The notes below the pieces were generated by a model. It was not told the origin of the DNA. It saw only the letters and a list, made by a program, of their open reading frames with translations, and searched no databases. A program made the translations under genes and the position numbers. Below are positions 35,790-46,111 of a stretch of DNA of 64,000 nucleotides, piece after piece. The DNA lies in NCBI RefSeq assembly GCF_000760695.4, contig NZ_JHEG04000001.1, positions 8,097,123-8,161,122 on the forward strand, given 5' to 3'. The first letter of the stretch is position 1. The number at the start of each line of letters is the position of its first letter. The DNA comes from Tolypothrix bouteillei VB521301 (GTDB taxonomy: Bacteria > Cyanobacteriota > Cyanobacteriia > Cyanobacteriales > Nostocaceae).

Positions 35790-38264
35790 ATGAAAGTTAC
35801 CTCTGTTCGATTGAGTTGCGTCAAGAGAATAATAACAACTGGGGTGCTATTACCATTGGGGATAATGTTCCCCGACATTAGATATGTTAACGCTCAAGTC
35901 AGTTCTGATGGTACTCTCAACACCAGTGTTTCCCAAAGCGGCGATCGCTTCATTATCACTAACGGCAGTGCTACAGGCAGCAACCTGTTTCACAGCTTTC
36001 GTCAATTTTCCGTTCCCACAGGTGGTTCAGCCACCTTTGATTTAGCCAATACGCCCAACATTTCCACCATCTTCAGTCGCGTCACCTCTGGCAGTATTTC
36101 TCAGATTGATGGCTTAATTGAGACCATTAACAGCAATCATCCCGTGAGTCTGTTTTTAATCAATCCTAGTGGAATTATTTTTGGAGCGAATGCAAAACTC
36201 AATATTGGCGGCTCATTCATTGGTACAACGGCAAGTAGCATTAAATTTGCCGATGGCATGGAGTTGAAAGCCACTGAGGCAATGGCACCTCCTATGCTGA
36301 CGGTGAGCGTACCCATTGGCTTGCAGTTTGGTCCAAACTCAGGTGCCATCTCCGTTCAAAATGCCAGCCCTTCCCTTTCGGAAACTTCACCAGGCATCAC
36401 CCCGATGCCTGGAAAGACACTCGCTTTGCTGGGAAATGGCATTGATTTAGCAGGAGGCATTTTAAAAACCGTAGATGGTTTGATTGAACTTAGAAGTGTT
36501 CGCTCGGGACAAATTAACCTTCAAGAAGCATCTGTTGGGTGGGCATTTGATTATGCCGGTGTTGGGGAAGGACTGAGCGATATCTACTTGAGCGAGCAGG
36601 CAAAAGTATCGGGCTTTGGATTTGGAAGTAGTACAATCCAAATGCATGGCAGAAATATCAGCATTGTGGAAGGTTCAACTGTGACTACTCAAAATCAAGG
36701 TAGTTTTTCATCAGATCGAATTGCGATTCATGCCACTGAGTTGTTCAGTCTTGAAGGCACAAATCCACAAGGAAAACGCAGCCAAGTGACAAGCAGCACT
36801 ATTGGCATGGGGAAGGGAGGAGATATTACAATCTCAACCGGACAACTCTTACTGCGGGATGGGGCCCAAATCCTTGCTCAAAACTCGAGTTCGGGGCAGG
36901 GTGGGAATATCGTGGTGAGGGCTGCCGAGTTTATCTCAGCAAATGGACTTAACCCTGTCAATCCTTTAGAAAGTACATCAATTCTGACAGGCACACTTGG
37001 TTCGGGAAAAGCAGGAAATGTGGCTCTTTCAACCCAAAAACTCATAGTTGCTAACGGCGCTGCTATTGGGTCACTTACTGGCACAACTGCCGATAGTGGC
37101 GATGTCCAGATTAATGCCTCAGACTCGATAGATGTTGTTGGAATTAACAACATTACATTTCTTCCTACCTTTGTGGCATCATTAACAGTAGTACGTGGAA
37201 ATGCCGGTAATCTGACGATTTCAACAGCGCGACTCACAGTTAGAGATGGCAGCTTAATTTCTTCTTTGACTAGCGCAACAGGAAATGCCGGTCATGTCAA
37301 AATCGTAGCATCAGAGTTTATTGATATAAACGGTGCTTCACCGGATGGCTTTCTCACTAGCAGCATTGGTTCTAATGCAGTACGCTTTCATCCTATCACC
37401 CGTACAACTTATAACCTAACGGAATTGCCCAAAGGGAATGCTGGAGGTGTATTCCTCATAACGCCACAACTGCGCGTTAAGGATCGAGCCGAGGTGGGGG
37501 TCAGAAATGACGGTACGGGCAATGCAGGGAATTTAGAGATCTATGCAGATTCAGTTGTCCTAAACAATCGAGGAGCAATTTCTGCCGCCACCCAATCTGG
37601 AAACGGCGGCAACTTACTTCTGAATGCTCAACAATTGTTGCTGATTGACGGGAATAGCAAAATTTCTGTGGAAGCAAAGGGAACTGGAGATGGTGGCAAT
37701 ATCGCGATAAATGCTCCCATCGTTGTCGGTTTAAACAACAGTGATATTGTTGCTAATGCCATACAAGGTAGAGGCGGCAATATCCAAATTACCACACAAG
37801 GAATTTTTGGATTGAAGTTCCGTTCCCAACTGACTCCTGAGAATGATATCACTGCGAGTTCCCAATCTGGGGTGAGCGGTACAGTGCAAATTAATACCAT
37901 CGGTATTGCTCCAAACACTGCTGTCGTAGAACTGCCAGCAAACGTAGTCGATCCATCTCAGCAAATTGCCACAGGTTGTGCGGGTTCTCAAAGCAATCGC
38001 TTTGTGGCAACAGGACGCGGTGGTATACCGCAAAGCCCCATTATGCAAACAGTAGGAGAGCGCACTTGGGATGATACACGCGATTTGTCTGCTTACCGAC
38101 AAACAAATAAGGTGACAGCCCAAACTCCCCCGTTACCGGAGGTTCTCGTTGAAGCGACTTCCTGGCATCGCAATGCCAAAGGCGAGTTGGAGTTAATTGC
38201 ACCGCCATCTCTCGCTCCCAAACAACAATTGCTAACCTGCGCTGATATTGTCAAACAACACTAG
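35790..38264 (+). CDS. Filamentous-haemagglutinin N-terminal (TpsA-like) exoprotein 2
   Basis: 824 residues with the same build as copy 1: signal peptide (MKVTSVRLSCVKRIITTGV..., ends YVNA), a TPS domain starting QVSSDGTLNTSVSQSGDRF with the NPSGIIFGANAKLNIGGSF motif, a beta-helix repeat region, and the C-terminal block VVELPANVVDPSQQIATGC to LLTCADIVKQH. The first 200 bases are nearly identical to copy 4, and about 290 bases of the TPS domain are identical to copy 3. There is no C-terminal membrane anchor, so it is presumably released or held by its TpsB partner, which is not in the window. Confidence 0.9.
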   Translation: MKVTSVRLSCVKRIITTGVLLPLGIMFPDIRYVNAQVSSDGTLNTSVSQSGDRFIITNGSATGSNLFHSFRQFSVPTGGSATFDLANTPNISTIFSRVTSGSISQIDGLIETINSNHPVSLFLINPSGIIFGANAKLNIGGSFIGTTASSIKFADGMELKATEAMAPPMLTVSVPIGLQFGPNSGAISVQNASPSLSETSPGITPMPGKTLALLGNGIDLAGGILKTVDGLIELRSVRSGQINLQEASVGWAFDYAGVGEGLSDIYLSEQAKVSGFGFGSSTIQMHGRNISIVEGSTVTTQNQGSFSSDRIAIHATELFSLEGTNPQGKRSQVTSSTIGMGKGGDITISTGQLLLRDGAQILAQNSSSGQGGNIVVRAAEFISANGLNPVNPLESTSILTGTLGSGKAGNVALSTQKLIVANGAAIGSLTGTTADSGDVQINASDSIDVVGINNITFLPTFVASLTVVRGNAGNLTISTARLTVRDGSLISSLTSATGNAGHVKIVASEFIDINGASPDGFLTSSIGSNAVRFHPITRTTYNLTELPKGNAGGVFLITPQLRVKDRAEVGVRNDGTGNAGNLEIYADSVVLNNRGAISAATQSGNGGNLLLNAQQLLLIDGNSKISVEAKGTGDGGNIAINAPIVVGLNNSDIVANAIQGRGGNIQITTQGIFGLKFRSQLTPENDITASSQSGVSGTVQINTIGIAPNTAVVELPANVVDPSQQIATGCAGSQSNRFVATGRGGIPQSPIMQTVGERTWDDTRDLSAYRQTNKVTAQTPPLPEVLVEATSWHRNAKGELELIAPPSLAPKQQLLTCADIVKQH

Positions 38265-38339
38265 CACGCAAAAGCTCGTGTTAAAAGTTATTCCATTTGG
38301 GGAACTCTAGCCATACACAGGTACGGAAAAAATTAACTG
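38265..38339 (+). repeat. Conserved spacer between TpsA copies 2 and 3
   Basis: 75 bases, nearly identical to 35715-35789 (a few substitutions), with the same distance to the next ATG. Confidence 0.85.
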
Positions 38340-40817
38340 ATGAAAGCTGCCTCTGTTCGATTGGGTTTGGTCAAGAGAATAATAACAACTGGGGTGCTAT
38401 TACCATTGGGGATAATGCTCTTCGATCTTGGATGCGCCAAAGCTCAAGTTAGTTCTGATGGTACTCTCAACACCAGTGTTTCTCAAAATGGCGATCGCTT
38501 CATTATCACTAACGGCACTGCTACAGGCAGCAACCTGTTTCACAGCTTTCGTCAATTTTCCGTTCCCACAGGTGGTTCAGCCACCTTTGATTTAGCCAAT
38601 ACGCCCAACATTTCCACCATCTTCAGTCGCGTCACCTCTGGCAGTATTTCTCAGATTGATGGCTTAATTGAGACCATTAACAGCAATCATCCCGTGAGTC
38701 TGTTTTTAATCAATCCTAGTGGAATTATTTTTGGAGCGAATGCAAAACTCAATATTGGCGGCTCATTCATTGGTACAACGGCAAGTAGCATTAAATTTGC
38801 CGATGGCGTAGAGTTGAAAGCCACTGAGGCAATGGTACCTCCCCTGCTGACGCTGAGCGTACCCATCGGCTTGCAGTTTGGTCCAAACTCAGGTGCCATC
38901 TCCGTTCAAAACACGAGCCATTCTCCCTCGGAAACTTCACCAGGCATAGGGGTGATGGCTGGAAAGACACTCGCTTTGCTGGGAAATGGCATTGACTTAG
39001 CAGGAGGCATTTTAAAAACCGTGGATGGCTCCATTGAACTTGGCAGCGTTCGCTCGGGACAAGTTGATCTTCAGGAAGTATCCCTTGGGTGGGCATTTGA
39101 TTACTCTAACGTTGGGGAGGAACTGAGCGACATCCACTTGAGTAGGCAAGCACAAGTCTCTGGGTTGGGATTTGGAAGTAGTGCAATCCAAATGCATGGC
39201 AGAAATATCAGCATTGTGGAAGGTTCGGCTGTGACTACTCAAAATCTCGGTTCTCTCTCATCTGACCGGATTGCGATTCATGCTACTGAATTGTTCAGTC
39301 TTGAAGGCACAAACCCACAAGGAACTATACGCAACCAAGTGGCAAGCAGCGCTCTTGGTTTGGGGAAGGGAGGAGATATTACAATCTCGACCGGACAACT
39401 CTTGCTACGAGGTGGAGCCCAAATCACGACTCAAAGCGTTAGTTCGGGGCAGGGTGGGAATATCGTAGTGAAGGTCTCCGAGTCAATCTTAGCGAGTGGA
39501 TTTAACCCTATCAATCCTTCAGCAAGTACATCAATTTTGACAAACTCAGCTGGTTCTGGAAAAGCAGGAAATGTGGCTCTTTCAACCCAAAAACTCATAG
39601 TTGCTAACGGCGCTACTATTGGATCGACTACTTTCACAACTGGCGATAGTGGGGCTGTCCAAATTGATGCTTCAGACTCGATCGATGTTTCTGGAATTAA
39701 CAACATTACATTTCTCCCTAGCATTGTAGCTTCATCAACAATAGGATATGGGAATGCAGGTAGTCTGACGATCTCAACGGCGCGACTTATCGTTAGAGAA
39801 GGAGGTTTAGTTTCTTCTTCGACTGGCGCAATAGGAAATGCTGGTAACGTTAAGATTACAGCATCAGAGTTTATTGACGTAAATGGTGCATCGTCGCACA
39901 GCTTTCTCACTAGCAGCATTGGTTCTAATGCACTCCGCCTCGATCCTGTTACCCGTAAAATTTATAACCTACCCGAAATTCCCAATGGGAATGCTGGAGG
40001 TGTAGTCCTCATAACGCCACAATTGCATATTACGGATCGAGCCGAGGTAGGAGTAAAAAATGATGGTACGGGCCACGCAGGGAATTTCGAGATTTATGCA
40101 GATTCGATTGTCCTGAACAATCGAGGAGCAATTTCCGCCGCCACCCAATCTGGAAACGGTGGCAACCTACTTCTGAATGCTCGACAACTGTTGCTTATCG
40201 ATGGGAATAGCAAAATTTCTGTGGAAGCAAAGGGGGCTGGTGATGGTGGCAATATCTCGATGAACACTCCCGTCGTTGTCGGTTACAACAACAGCGATAT
40301 TATTGCAAATGCCATACAAGGCAGAGGCGGCAATATCCAAATTACCACACAGGGAATTTTTGGATTGAAGTTCCGTCCCCAATTAACTTCTGAGAATGAC
40401 ATCACCGCCAGTTCCCAATCTGGGGTAAGCGGTACGGTTCAAATTAATACCATCGGCATCACTCCAAATATTGCTGTTGTAGAATTGCCAGCAAACGTAG
40501 TCGATCCCTCTCAACAAATTGCAAGTGGCTGTGCGGGTTCTCAAAGCAGTCGCTTTGTGGCAACAGGACGCGGTGGCATACCGCAAAATCCCAATCAACA
40601 ACTAAGCAGCGATCGCACTTGGGATGATATACGCGATTTGTCTGCTTACCGCCAAACTCGTGAGGTGACAGCCCAAATTCCCCCATTACCGGCGGTTCTC
40701 GTCGAAGCGACTTCCTGGCATCGCAACGCCGAAGGAAAAATTGAGTTAGTTGCACCGCCATCTCTTGCTCCCAAACAACCATTGCTGACCTGCGCTGACA
40801 TTGTCAAACAACATTAG
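38340..40817 (+). CDS. Filamentous-haemagglutinin N-terminal (TpsA-like) exoprotein 3
   Basis: 825 residues. Leader MKAASVRLGLVKRIITTGV ending in CAKA, then a TPS domain (VSSDGTLNTSVSQNGDRFII), passenger beta-helix and the shared end (AGSQSSRFVATGRGGIPQNP ... LLTCADIVKQH). The middle third (EGTNPQGTIRNQVASSALGL) matches copy 4 better than copy 2, while its TPS domain matches copy 2. This suggests recombination among copies. The gene is intact with no frameshift. Confidence 0.9.
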   Translation: MKAASVRLGLVKRIITTGVLLPLGIMLFDLGCAKAQVSSDGTLNTSVSQNGDRFIITNGTATGSNLFHSFRQFSVPTGGSATFDLANTPNISTIFSRVTSGSISQIDGLIETINSNHPVSLFLINPSGIIFGANAKLNIGGSFIGTTASSIKFADGVELKATEAMVPPLLTLSVPIGLQFGPNSGAISVQNTSHSPSETSPGIGVMAGKTLALLGNGIDLAGGILKTVDGSIELGSVRSGQVDLQEVSLGWAFDYSNVGEELSDIHLSRQAQVSGLGFGSSAIQMHGRNISIVEGSAVTTQNLGSLSSDRIAIHATELFSLEGTNPQGTIRNQVASSALGLGKGGDITISTGQLLLRGGAQITTQSVSSGQGGNIVVKVSESILASGFNPINPSASTSILTNSAGSGKAGNVALSTQKLIVANGATIGSTTFTTGDSGAVQIDASDSIDVSGINNITFLPSIVASSTIGYGNAGSLTISTARLIVREGGLVSSSTGAIGNAGNVKITASEFIDVNGASSHSFLTSSIGSNALRLDPVTRKIYNLPEIPNGNAGGVVLITPQLHITDRAEVGVKNDGTGHAGNFEIYADSIVLNNRGAISAATQSGNGGNLLLNARQLLLIDGNSKISVEAKGAGDGGNISMNTPVVVGYNNSDIIANAIQGRGGNIQITTQGIFGLKFRPQLTSENDITASSQSGVSGTVQINTIGITPNIAVVELPANVVDPSQQIASGCAGSQSSRFVATGRGGIPQNPNQQLSSDRTWDDIRDLSAYRQTREVTAQIPPLPAVLVEATSWHRNAEGKIELVAPPSLAPKQPLLTCADIVKQH

Positions 40818-40893
40818 CACGCAAAAGCTCGTGTTAAAAGTTACTTCATTTAGGGAATCATAACTATGTACAAGTATTAAGAAAAATTAACTG
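40818..40893 (+). repeat. Conserved spacer between TpsA copies 3 and 4
   Basis: 76 bases. The 5' half matches the other spacers. The 3' half (GGGAATCATAACTATGTACAAGTAT) is shared with the spacer at 43381 rather than with the first two. Confidence 0.85.
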
Positions 40894-43380
40894 ATGAAAG
40901 CTGCCTCTGTTCGATTGAGTTGCGTCAAGAGAATAATAACAACTGGGGTGCTATTACCATTGGGGATAATGTTCCCCGACATTAGATATGTTAACGCTCA
41001 AGTCAGTTCTGATGGTACTCTCAACACCAGTGTTTCCCAAAGCGGCGATCGCTTCATTATCACTAACGGCAGTGCTACAGGCAGCAACCTGTTTCACAGC
41101 TTTCGTCAATTTTCCGTTCCCACAGGTGGTTCAGCCACCTTTGATTTAGCCAATACGCCCAACATTTCCACCATCTTCAGTCGCGTCACCTCTGGCAGTA
41201 TTTCTCAGATTGACGGTTTAATTGAGACCATCAACGGCAATCGTCCCGTAAGTCTGTTTTTAATCAATCCCAGTGGAATTGTTTTTGGAGCAAATGCAAA
41301 ACTCAATATTAGCGGCTCATTCATTGGTACAACGGCAACGAGCATTCAATTTGCTGATGGTGTGGAGTTGAAGGCAACTGAGGCGATGACACCCCCCATA
41401 CTAACGGTAAGCGTACCCATAGGCTTGCAGTTTGGTCCAAACTCAGGTGCCATCTCCGTTCAAAATGCCAGCCCTTCCCTTTCGGAAAGTTCATCAGGCA
41501 TAGGGGTGATGCCTGGAAAGACACTCGCTTTGCTGGGAAATGGCATTGATTTAGCGGGAGGCATTTTAAAAACCGTAGATGGCTCTATTGAACTTGGCAG
41601 CGTTCGCTCGGGACAAGTTAACCTTCAAGAAGCATCTGTTGGGTGGGCATTTGATTACTCCAACGTTGGGGAAGGACTGAGCGATCTCCACTTGAGTGAG
41701 CAAGCACAAGTCTCTGGGTTGGGATTTGGAAGTAGTGCAATTCAAATGCATGGCAGAAATATCAGCATTGTGGAAGGTTCGGCTGTGACCACTCAAAATC
41801 TCGGTTCTCGCTCATCAGATCGGATTGCGATTCATGCCACTGAGTTGTTCAGTCTTGAAGGCACAAACCCACAAGGAACTATACGCAGCCAAGTGGCAAG
41901 CAGCGCTCTTGGTTTGGGGAAGGGCGGAGATATTAGCGTTTTGACCAGACAACTCTTGCTACGAGGTGGAGCCCAAATCGCAACTCAAAGCGTTAGTTCG
42001 GGGCAGGGTGGGAATATCCTGGTGAGGGCTGTCGAGTTTATCTCAGCAAATGGACTTAACCCTGTCAATCCTTTAGAAAGTACATCAATTGCCACAACCT
42101 CAGCTGGTTCGGGAAAAGCAGGAAATGTCACTGTTTCAACCCAAAAACTCATGGTTGCTAACGGCGCTGGTATTGGGTCACTTACTAGCTCAACTGCCGA
42201 TAGTGGCGATGTGCAGATTGATGCCTCAGACTCGATCGATGTTTCTGGAATTAATAACATTACATTTCTCCCTACCTTTGTAGCTTCATCAACAATAGGA
42301 TATGGTAGTGCGGGTAATCTAAGCATTTCTACGGCACAACTCACAGTTAGAGATGGCGGCTTGGTTTCTTCTTTGACTAGCGCGATAGGAAATGCTGGCA
42401 ATGTCAAGATTATCGCCTCAGACTTTATTGACGTAAACGGTGCATCACCAAATAATTTTGTCCACAGCAGCATTGGTTCTAGTGCAATACGCCTCGAATC
42501 TATCGATCCTGTCACCCGTGCAACTTATAACCTACCCGAAATTCCCAATGGAAATGCTGGAGGTGTAGTCCTGGTGACGCCACAACTGCGCGTTAAGGAT
42601 GGATCTGAGGTGGGGGTCAGAAATGACGGTACGGGCAATGCAGGGAATTTCGAGATTTATGCAGATTCGATTGTCCTGAACAATCGAGGAGGGATTTCCG
42701 CCGCGACGCAATCTGGAACCGGCGGCAACCTACTTCTGAATGCTCGACAACTGTTGCTGATTGACGGGAATAGCAAAATTTCTGTGGAAGCAAAGGGAAC
42801 TGGAGATGGTGGCAATATCGCGATAAACGCTCCGGTGGTTGTCGGTTTCAACAACAGCGATATTGTTGCTAATGCCATACAAGGTAGAGGCGGCAATATC
42901 CAAATTACCACACAAGGAATTTTTGGATTGAAGTTCCATCCCCAATTAACTTCTGAGAATGATATCACTGCGAGTTCCCAATCTGGGGTGAGCGGTACGG
43001 TTCAAATTAATACCATCGGCATTGCTCCAAATATTGCTGTTGTAGAATTGCCAGCAAACGTAGTCGATCCATCTCAGCAAATTGCCACAGGTTGTGCGGG
43101 TTCTCAAAGCAATCGCTTTGTGGCAACAGGACGCGGTGGCATACCGCAAAATCCCAATCAACAAGCAATAAGCGATCGCACCTGGGATGATACACGCGAT
43201 TTGTCTGCTTACCAAAAAACTCGTGACGTTGTTGTCCAAACGCCCCTATCTCCAGAACTGCTTGTAGAAGCCACAACTTGGCATCGCAATACCAAAGGAG
43301 AGTTGGAGTTAATTGCACCGCCATCTCTCGGTGGCGAACAACAATTGCTAACCTGCGCTGATATTGTCAAACAACACTAG
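40894..43380 (+). CDS. Filamentous-haemagglutinin N-terminal (TpsA-like) exoprotein 4
   Basis: 828 residues with the same architecture: leader ending YVNA, TPS domain to about residue 290, Gly/Asn-rich beta-helix repeats, C-terminal LLTCADIVKQH. Its leader and first TPS strands are essentially copy 2, its passenger resembles copy 3, and it has a four-residue insertion (ESID) near SSAIRL. The four copies differ mainly in the passenger region, as expected for surface-exposed parts. Confidence 0.9.
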   Translation: MKAASVRLSCVKRIITTGVLLPLGIMFPDIRYVNAQVSSDGTLNTSVSQSGDRFIITNGSATGSNLFHSFRQFSVPTGGSATFDLANTPNISTIFSRVTSGSISQIDGLIETINGNRPVSLFLINPSGIVFGANAKLNISGSFIGTTATSIQFADGVELKATEAMTPPILTVSVPIGLQFGPNSGAISVQNASPSLSESSSGIGVMPGKTLALLGNGIDLAGGILKTVDGSIELGSVRSGQVNLQEASVGWAFDYSNVGEGLSDLHLSEQAQVSGLGFGSSAIQMHGRNISIVEGSAVTTQNLGSRSSDRIAIHATELFSLEGTNPQGTIRSQVASSALGLGKGGDISVLTRQLLLRGGAQIATQSVSSGQGGNILVRAVEFISANGLNPVNPLESTSIATTSAGSGKAGNVTVSTQKLMVANGAGIGSLTSSTADSGDVQIDASDSIDVSGINNITFLPTFVASSTIGYGSAGNLSISTAQLTVRDGGLVSSLTSAIGNAGNVKIIASDFIDVNGASPNNFVHSSIGSSAIRLESIDPVTRATYNLPEIPNGNAGGVVLVTPQLRVKDGSEVGVRNDGTGNAGNFEIYADSIVLNNRGGISAATQSGTGGNLLLNARQLLLIDGNSKISVEAKGTGDGGNIAINAPVVVGFNNSDIVANAIQGRGGNIQITTQGIFGLKFHPQLTSENDITASSQSGVSGTVQINTIGIAPNIAVVELPANVVDPSQQIATGCAGSQSNRFVATGRGGIPQNPNQQAISDRTWDDTRDLSAYQKTRDVVVQTPLSPELLVEATTWHRNTKGELELIAPPSLGGEQQLLTCADIVKQH

Positions 43381-43453
43381 TACATAAAAGCTCGTGTTAA
43401 AAGTTATTCCATTTAGGGAATCATAACTATGTACAAGTATGGGAAAACAATTG
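43381..43453 (+). repeat. Fifth copy of the TpsA spacer
   Basis: 73 bases closely matching 40818-40893, although no intact TpsA gene follows, only the fossil at 43454. Confidence 0.8.
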
Positions 43454-43534
43454 ATGAAAGCCACCTCTGTTCCATTAAGTTGCATCAAAAGGATGACAAT
43501 AGCACAAATTATTCAAACTCAATCTCGTGAATGA
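43454..43534 (+). pseudogene. Fossil of a fifth TpsA gene (26 codons)
   Basis: The frame MKATSVPLSCIKRMTIAQ aligns with the leader of the other copies (MKVTSVRLSCVKRI). It then diverges and stops three bases before the CHAT gene. Either a fifth tandem gene was deleted down to its leader, or the remnant now acts as a short leader peptide for the CHAT gene. Confidence 0.7.
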
Positions 43535-43537
43535 CTT

Positions 43538-46111
43538 ATGCTTTTCCAAATGAAACGGTATCGTTGGCTATATATCAGTCTAAGCACTTTGAGCTTGTGT
43601 TTGGCAGTCACCATTATGCCTGCAAAAGCATCGTTACCAGTATTAACAACCTCTAACTTTAATGCGCCATCACTTATTTCCGCATCGTTTTCCCAGCCCA
43701 GTAACTTGCTAGAACAAGGAAGGAACTTCTACCGCTTGGGACGCTTTGCAGAAGCACTGACAGCTTGGCAAACAGCTGCACAGCAGTACAATATTCAAGG
43801 CGATCGCCTTAACGTTGCTCTCAGCTTGAGTTACCTCTCATTAGCACAACAAGAACTCAATCAGTGGGAAGCCGCCCGCCAATCTATTGAGCAAAGCCTA
43901 AAACTGTTGCAAGCAGCTACACCTCCTGCTGATGCAATTCTCTGGGCGCAAGCACTCAACACTCAAGCCAATTTGCAACTGCACGTTGGCAAAGCCGAAA
44001 TTGCTCTTGAAACTTGGCAACAAGCTCAAAAATTTTACGAGCAAGCAGGCGATACGATGGGAAGCTTGGGGAGCCAGATCAATCAAGCACAAGCTTTACA
44101 AAGTTTAGGATTTTACCGTCGCTCCAAACAGCAATTAGAGGCGATCTCCCAAAAGCTTAAAGCGATGCCAAATTCTGAAATCAAAGTCAGTGGGTTGCGC
44201 TCCCTTGGCTTAACCCTGCAAACGATCGGCGATCTTAAAAGTCAAGAGGTTTTGGAGGAAAGTTTAGAGATTGCTCGCAAAATAGAAGCCAAACCCCACT
44301 TAAGTTCTATCCTTCTAAGCTTGGGAAAAAATGCTGTAGACTTGCAAGATCCTAACGCAGCACTGGATTATTTTGAACAGGCAGAACAAGTCGCTACCAA
44401 CCCAGGCGATCGGTTGCAAGCAAGTTTAGCTCGTTTTAAACTTTTCCTCAACCACAATAAACCCGAGCTTGCAGCCCCACTTGCACCTCAACTGTTACAA
44501 CAATTTCAGACACTTCCCACCAGTCACAGTTCTCTTTACGCTGCTATCAATTTTGTTGCTACCCTCAACGGGGGTGAAAGCCCTTCCCAAATTTTACCAC
44601 TTAAAGACCAGGCGCAACTCATGGCGGCCACAGTTCAATCTGCACGCCAGATTCAAGATGCTCGCGCAGAAGCTTATGCACTGCATCAATGGGGTCAACT
44701 CTATCGTCAGATGCAGCAGTGGTCAGAAGCAAAGCAACTCGCTCAACAATCCCTCAATATTGCTCGTCAACTCCAAGCTGAAGATATCATTGCTCAATCA
44801 GCTTGGCAGGTAGGACAATTACACAAGCAACAAGGCGAACGAATTCAAGCAATTAGCGCCTATACCGAAGCGGTGAGAGCACTCAAAGCATTGCGGGGAG
44901 ATTTGGTTGCTGTCAACGCTGATGTCCAGTTCTCTTTCCGCAAAAGTGTGGAGCCCGTATACCGAGAACTAGTTGGTTTACTCCTAGATGGACAACCGAG
45001 TCAAGCAGCACTAGTACAAGCCCGTGAATTGATTGAGTCTCTCCAACTTGCAGAACTTGATAACTACTTCAGGGAAGCGTGTTTAGATAAAGTCCAGCAA
45101 ATTGACCGGGTTGACCCTACAGCCACAATCGTTTATCCCATTATCTTATCCGATCGGCTAGCACTGATTCTCTCAAATGCCGGACAACCACTTCGTTATT
45201 ATGTCATTCACAAATCTCAAGCAGAAATTGAACAAACTATAAGTAAATTATTACTTTTTTTCAATCCAGTCTCAGATTCCCAAGAGCGGAAGCGGTTATC
45301 CCAACAAGTTTATGATTGGTTGATTAAACCGTTGGAAGTGGATCGAGCCCTTCAGGAGACGAAAACATTAGTGTTTGTTTTAGATGGTCAATTACGGAAT
45401 ATTCCAATAGCAGCTTTGTATGATGGCAAACAGTACCTCATTGAAAAGTATGCTGTTGCAATCTCGCCAGGATTGCAATTGATGGCGGCGCGATCGCTCC
45501 AGTTTCAAAACATCAAAGCCCTCGTAGGCGGTATCAGCCAATCTCGCGCTGGTTTTAGTGCTTTACCTGATGTGGAATTGGAACTCAAACATATTTCAAA
45601 GGCTGTACCATCTTCCGTTTTGTTGAATCAAGAGTTTACCAGCCAAGCTCTTGCCGCTCGGATGAGATCTAGTAACGCTGATGTTGTCCACTTAGCAACT
45701 CATGCACAGTTTAGCTCTCGCCTTGAAAATACATACTTAGTGACTTGGGATGGACAAATCAATATTAAAGATCTGTCAGAACTTTTAAAAAATCAGGGTA
45801 GCAATTCATCGAAAATTATTGAGTTATTAGTGTTAAGCGCTTGTGATACAGCAACAGGAGACGATCGCGCCGTCCTTGGAATTGCGGGTTTGGCTGTCAA
45901 ATCTGGTGCCCGCTCAACCATTGCAACCCTATGGCCTGTCAAAGATAAAGCAGCTGCCATGCTCATGACTCGCTTCTACGATCGACTCAAACAACCCAGA
46001 ATCTCCAAAGCTGAGGCATTACGCCAAGCACAAATGGATTTAATTCGCCAAACTGATTTCTTCGATCCGTTCTTTTGGTCTGCTTTCGTTTTAGTTGGCA
46101 ATTGGTCTTAA
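43538..46111 (+). CDS. TPR-CHAT protein (predicted exported caspase-like cysteine protease)
   Basis: 857 residues. An N-terminal hydrophobic leader (LYISLSTLSLCLAVTIMPAKA) is followed by about 400 residues of TPR helices (AEALTAWQTAAQQY, LYRQMQQWSEAKQLAQQSL). The C-terminal CHAT domain has candidate catalytic His722 (VVHLATHAQF) and Cys769 (LVLSACDTATGD) and the closing FFWSAFVLVG. CHAT proteins are caspase/separase relatives; some are proteases activated by partners. Here it follows the TpsA array by three bases after the leader fossil and precedes DUF928 and CHASE2 genes. A role in maturing or monitoring the exoproteins is inference. Confidence 0.9.
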   Translation: MLFQMKRYRWLYISLSTLSLCLAVTIMPAKASLPVLTTSNFNAPSLISASFSQPSNLLEQGRNFYRLGRFAEALTAWQTAAQQYNIQGDRLNVALSLSYLSLAQQELNQWEAARQSIEQSLKLLQAATPPADAILWAQALNTQANLQLHVGKAEIALETWQQAQKFYEQAGDTMGSLGSQINQAQALQSLGFYRRSKQQLEAISQKLKAMPNSEIKVSGLRSLGLTLQTIGDLKSQEVLEESLEIARKIEAKPHLSSILLSLGKNAVDLQDPNAALDYFEQAEQVATNPGDRLQASLARFKLFLNHNKPELAAPLAPQLLQQFQTLPTSHSSLYAAINFVATLNGGESPSQILPLKDQAQLMAATVQSARQIQDARAEAYALHQWGQLYRQMQQWSEAKQLAQQSLNIARQLQAEDIIAQSAWQVGQLHKQQGERIQAISAYTEAVRALKALRGDLVAVNADVQFSFRKSVEPVYRELVGLLLDGQPSQAALVQARELIESLQLAELDNYFREACLDKVQQIDRVDPTATIVYPIILSDRLALILSNAGQPLRYYVIHKSQAEIEQTISKLLLFFNPVSDSQERKRLSQQVYDWLIKPLEVDRALQETKTLVFVLDGQLRNIPIAALYDGKQYLIEKYAVAISPGLQLMAARSLQFQNIKALVGGISQSRAGFSALPDVELELKHISKAVPSSVLLNQEFTSQALAARMRSSNADVVHLATHAQFSSRLENTYLVTWDGQINIKDLSELLKNQGSNSSKIIELLVLSACDTATGDDRAVLGIAGLAVKSGARSTIATLWPVKDKAAAMLMTRFYDRLKQPRISKAEALRQAQMDLIRQTDFFDPFFWSAFVLVGNWS

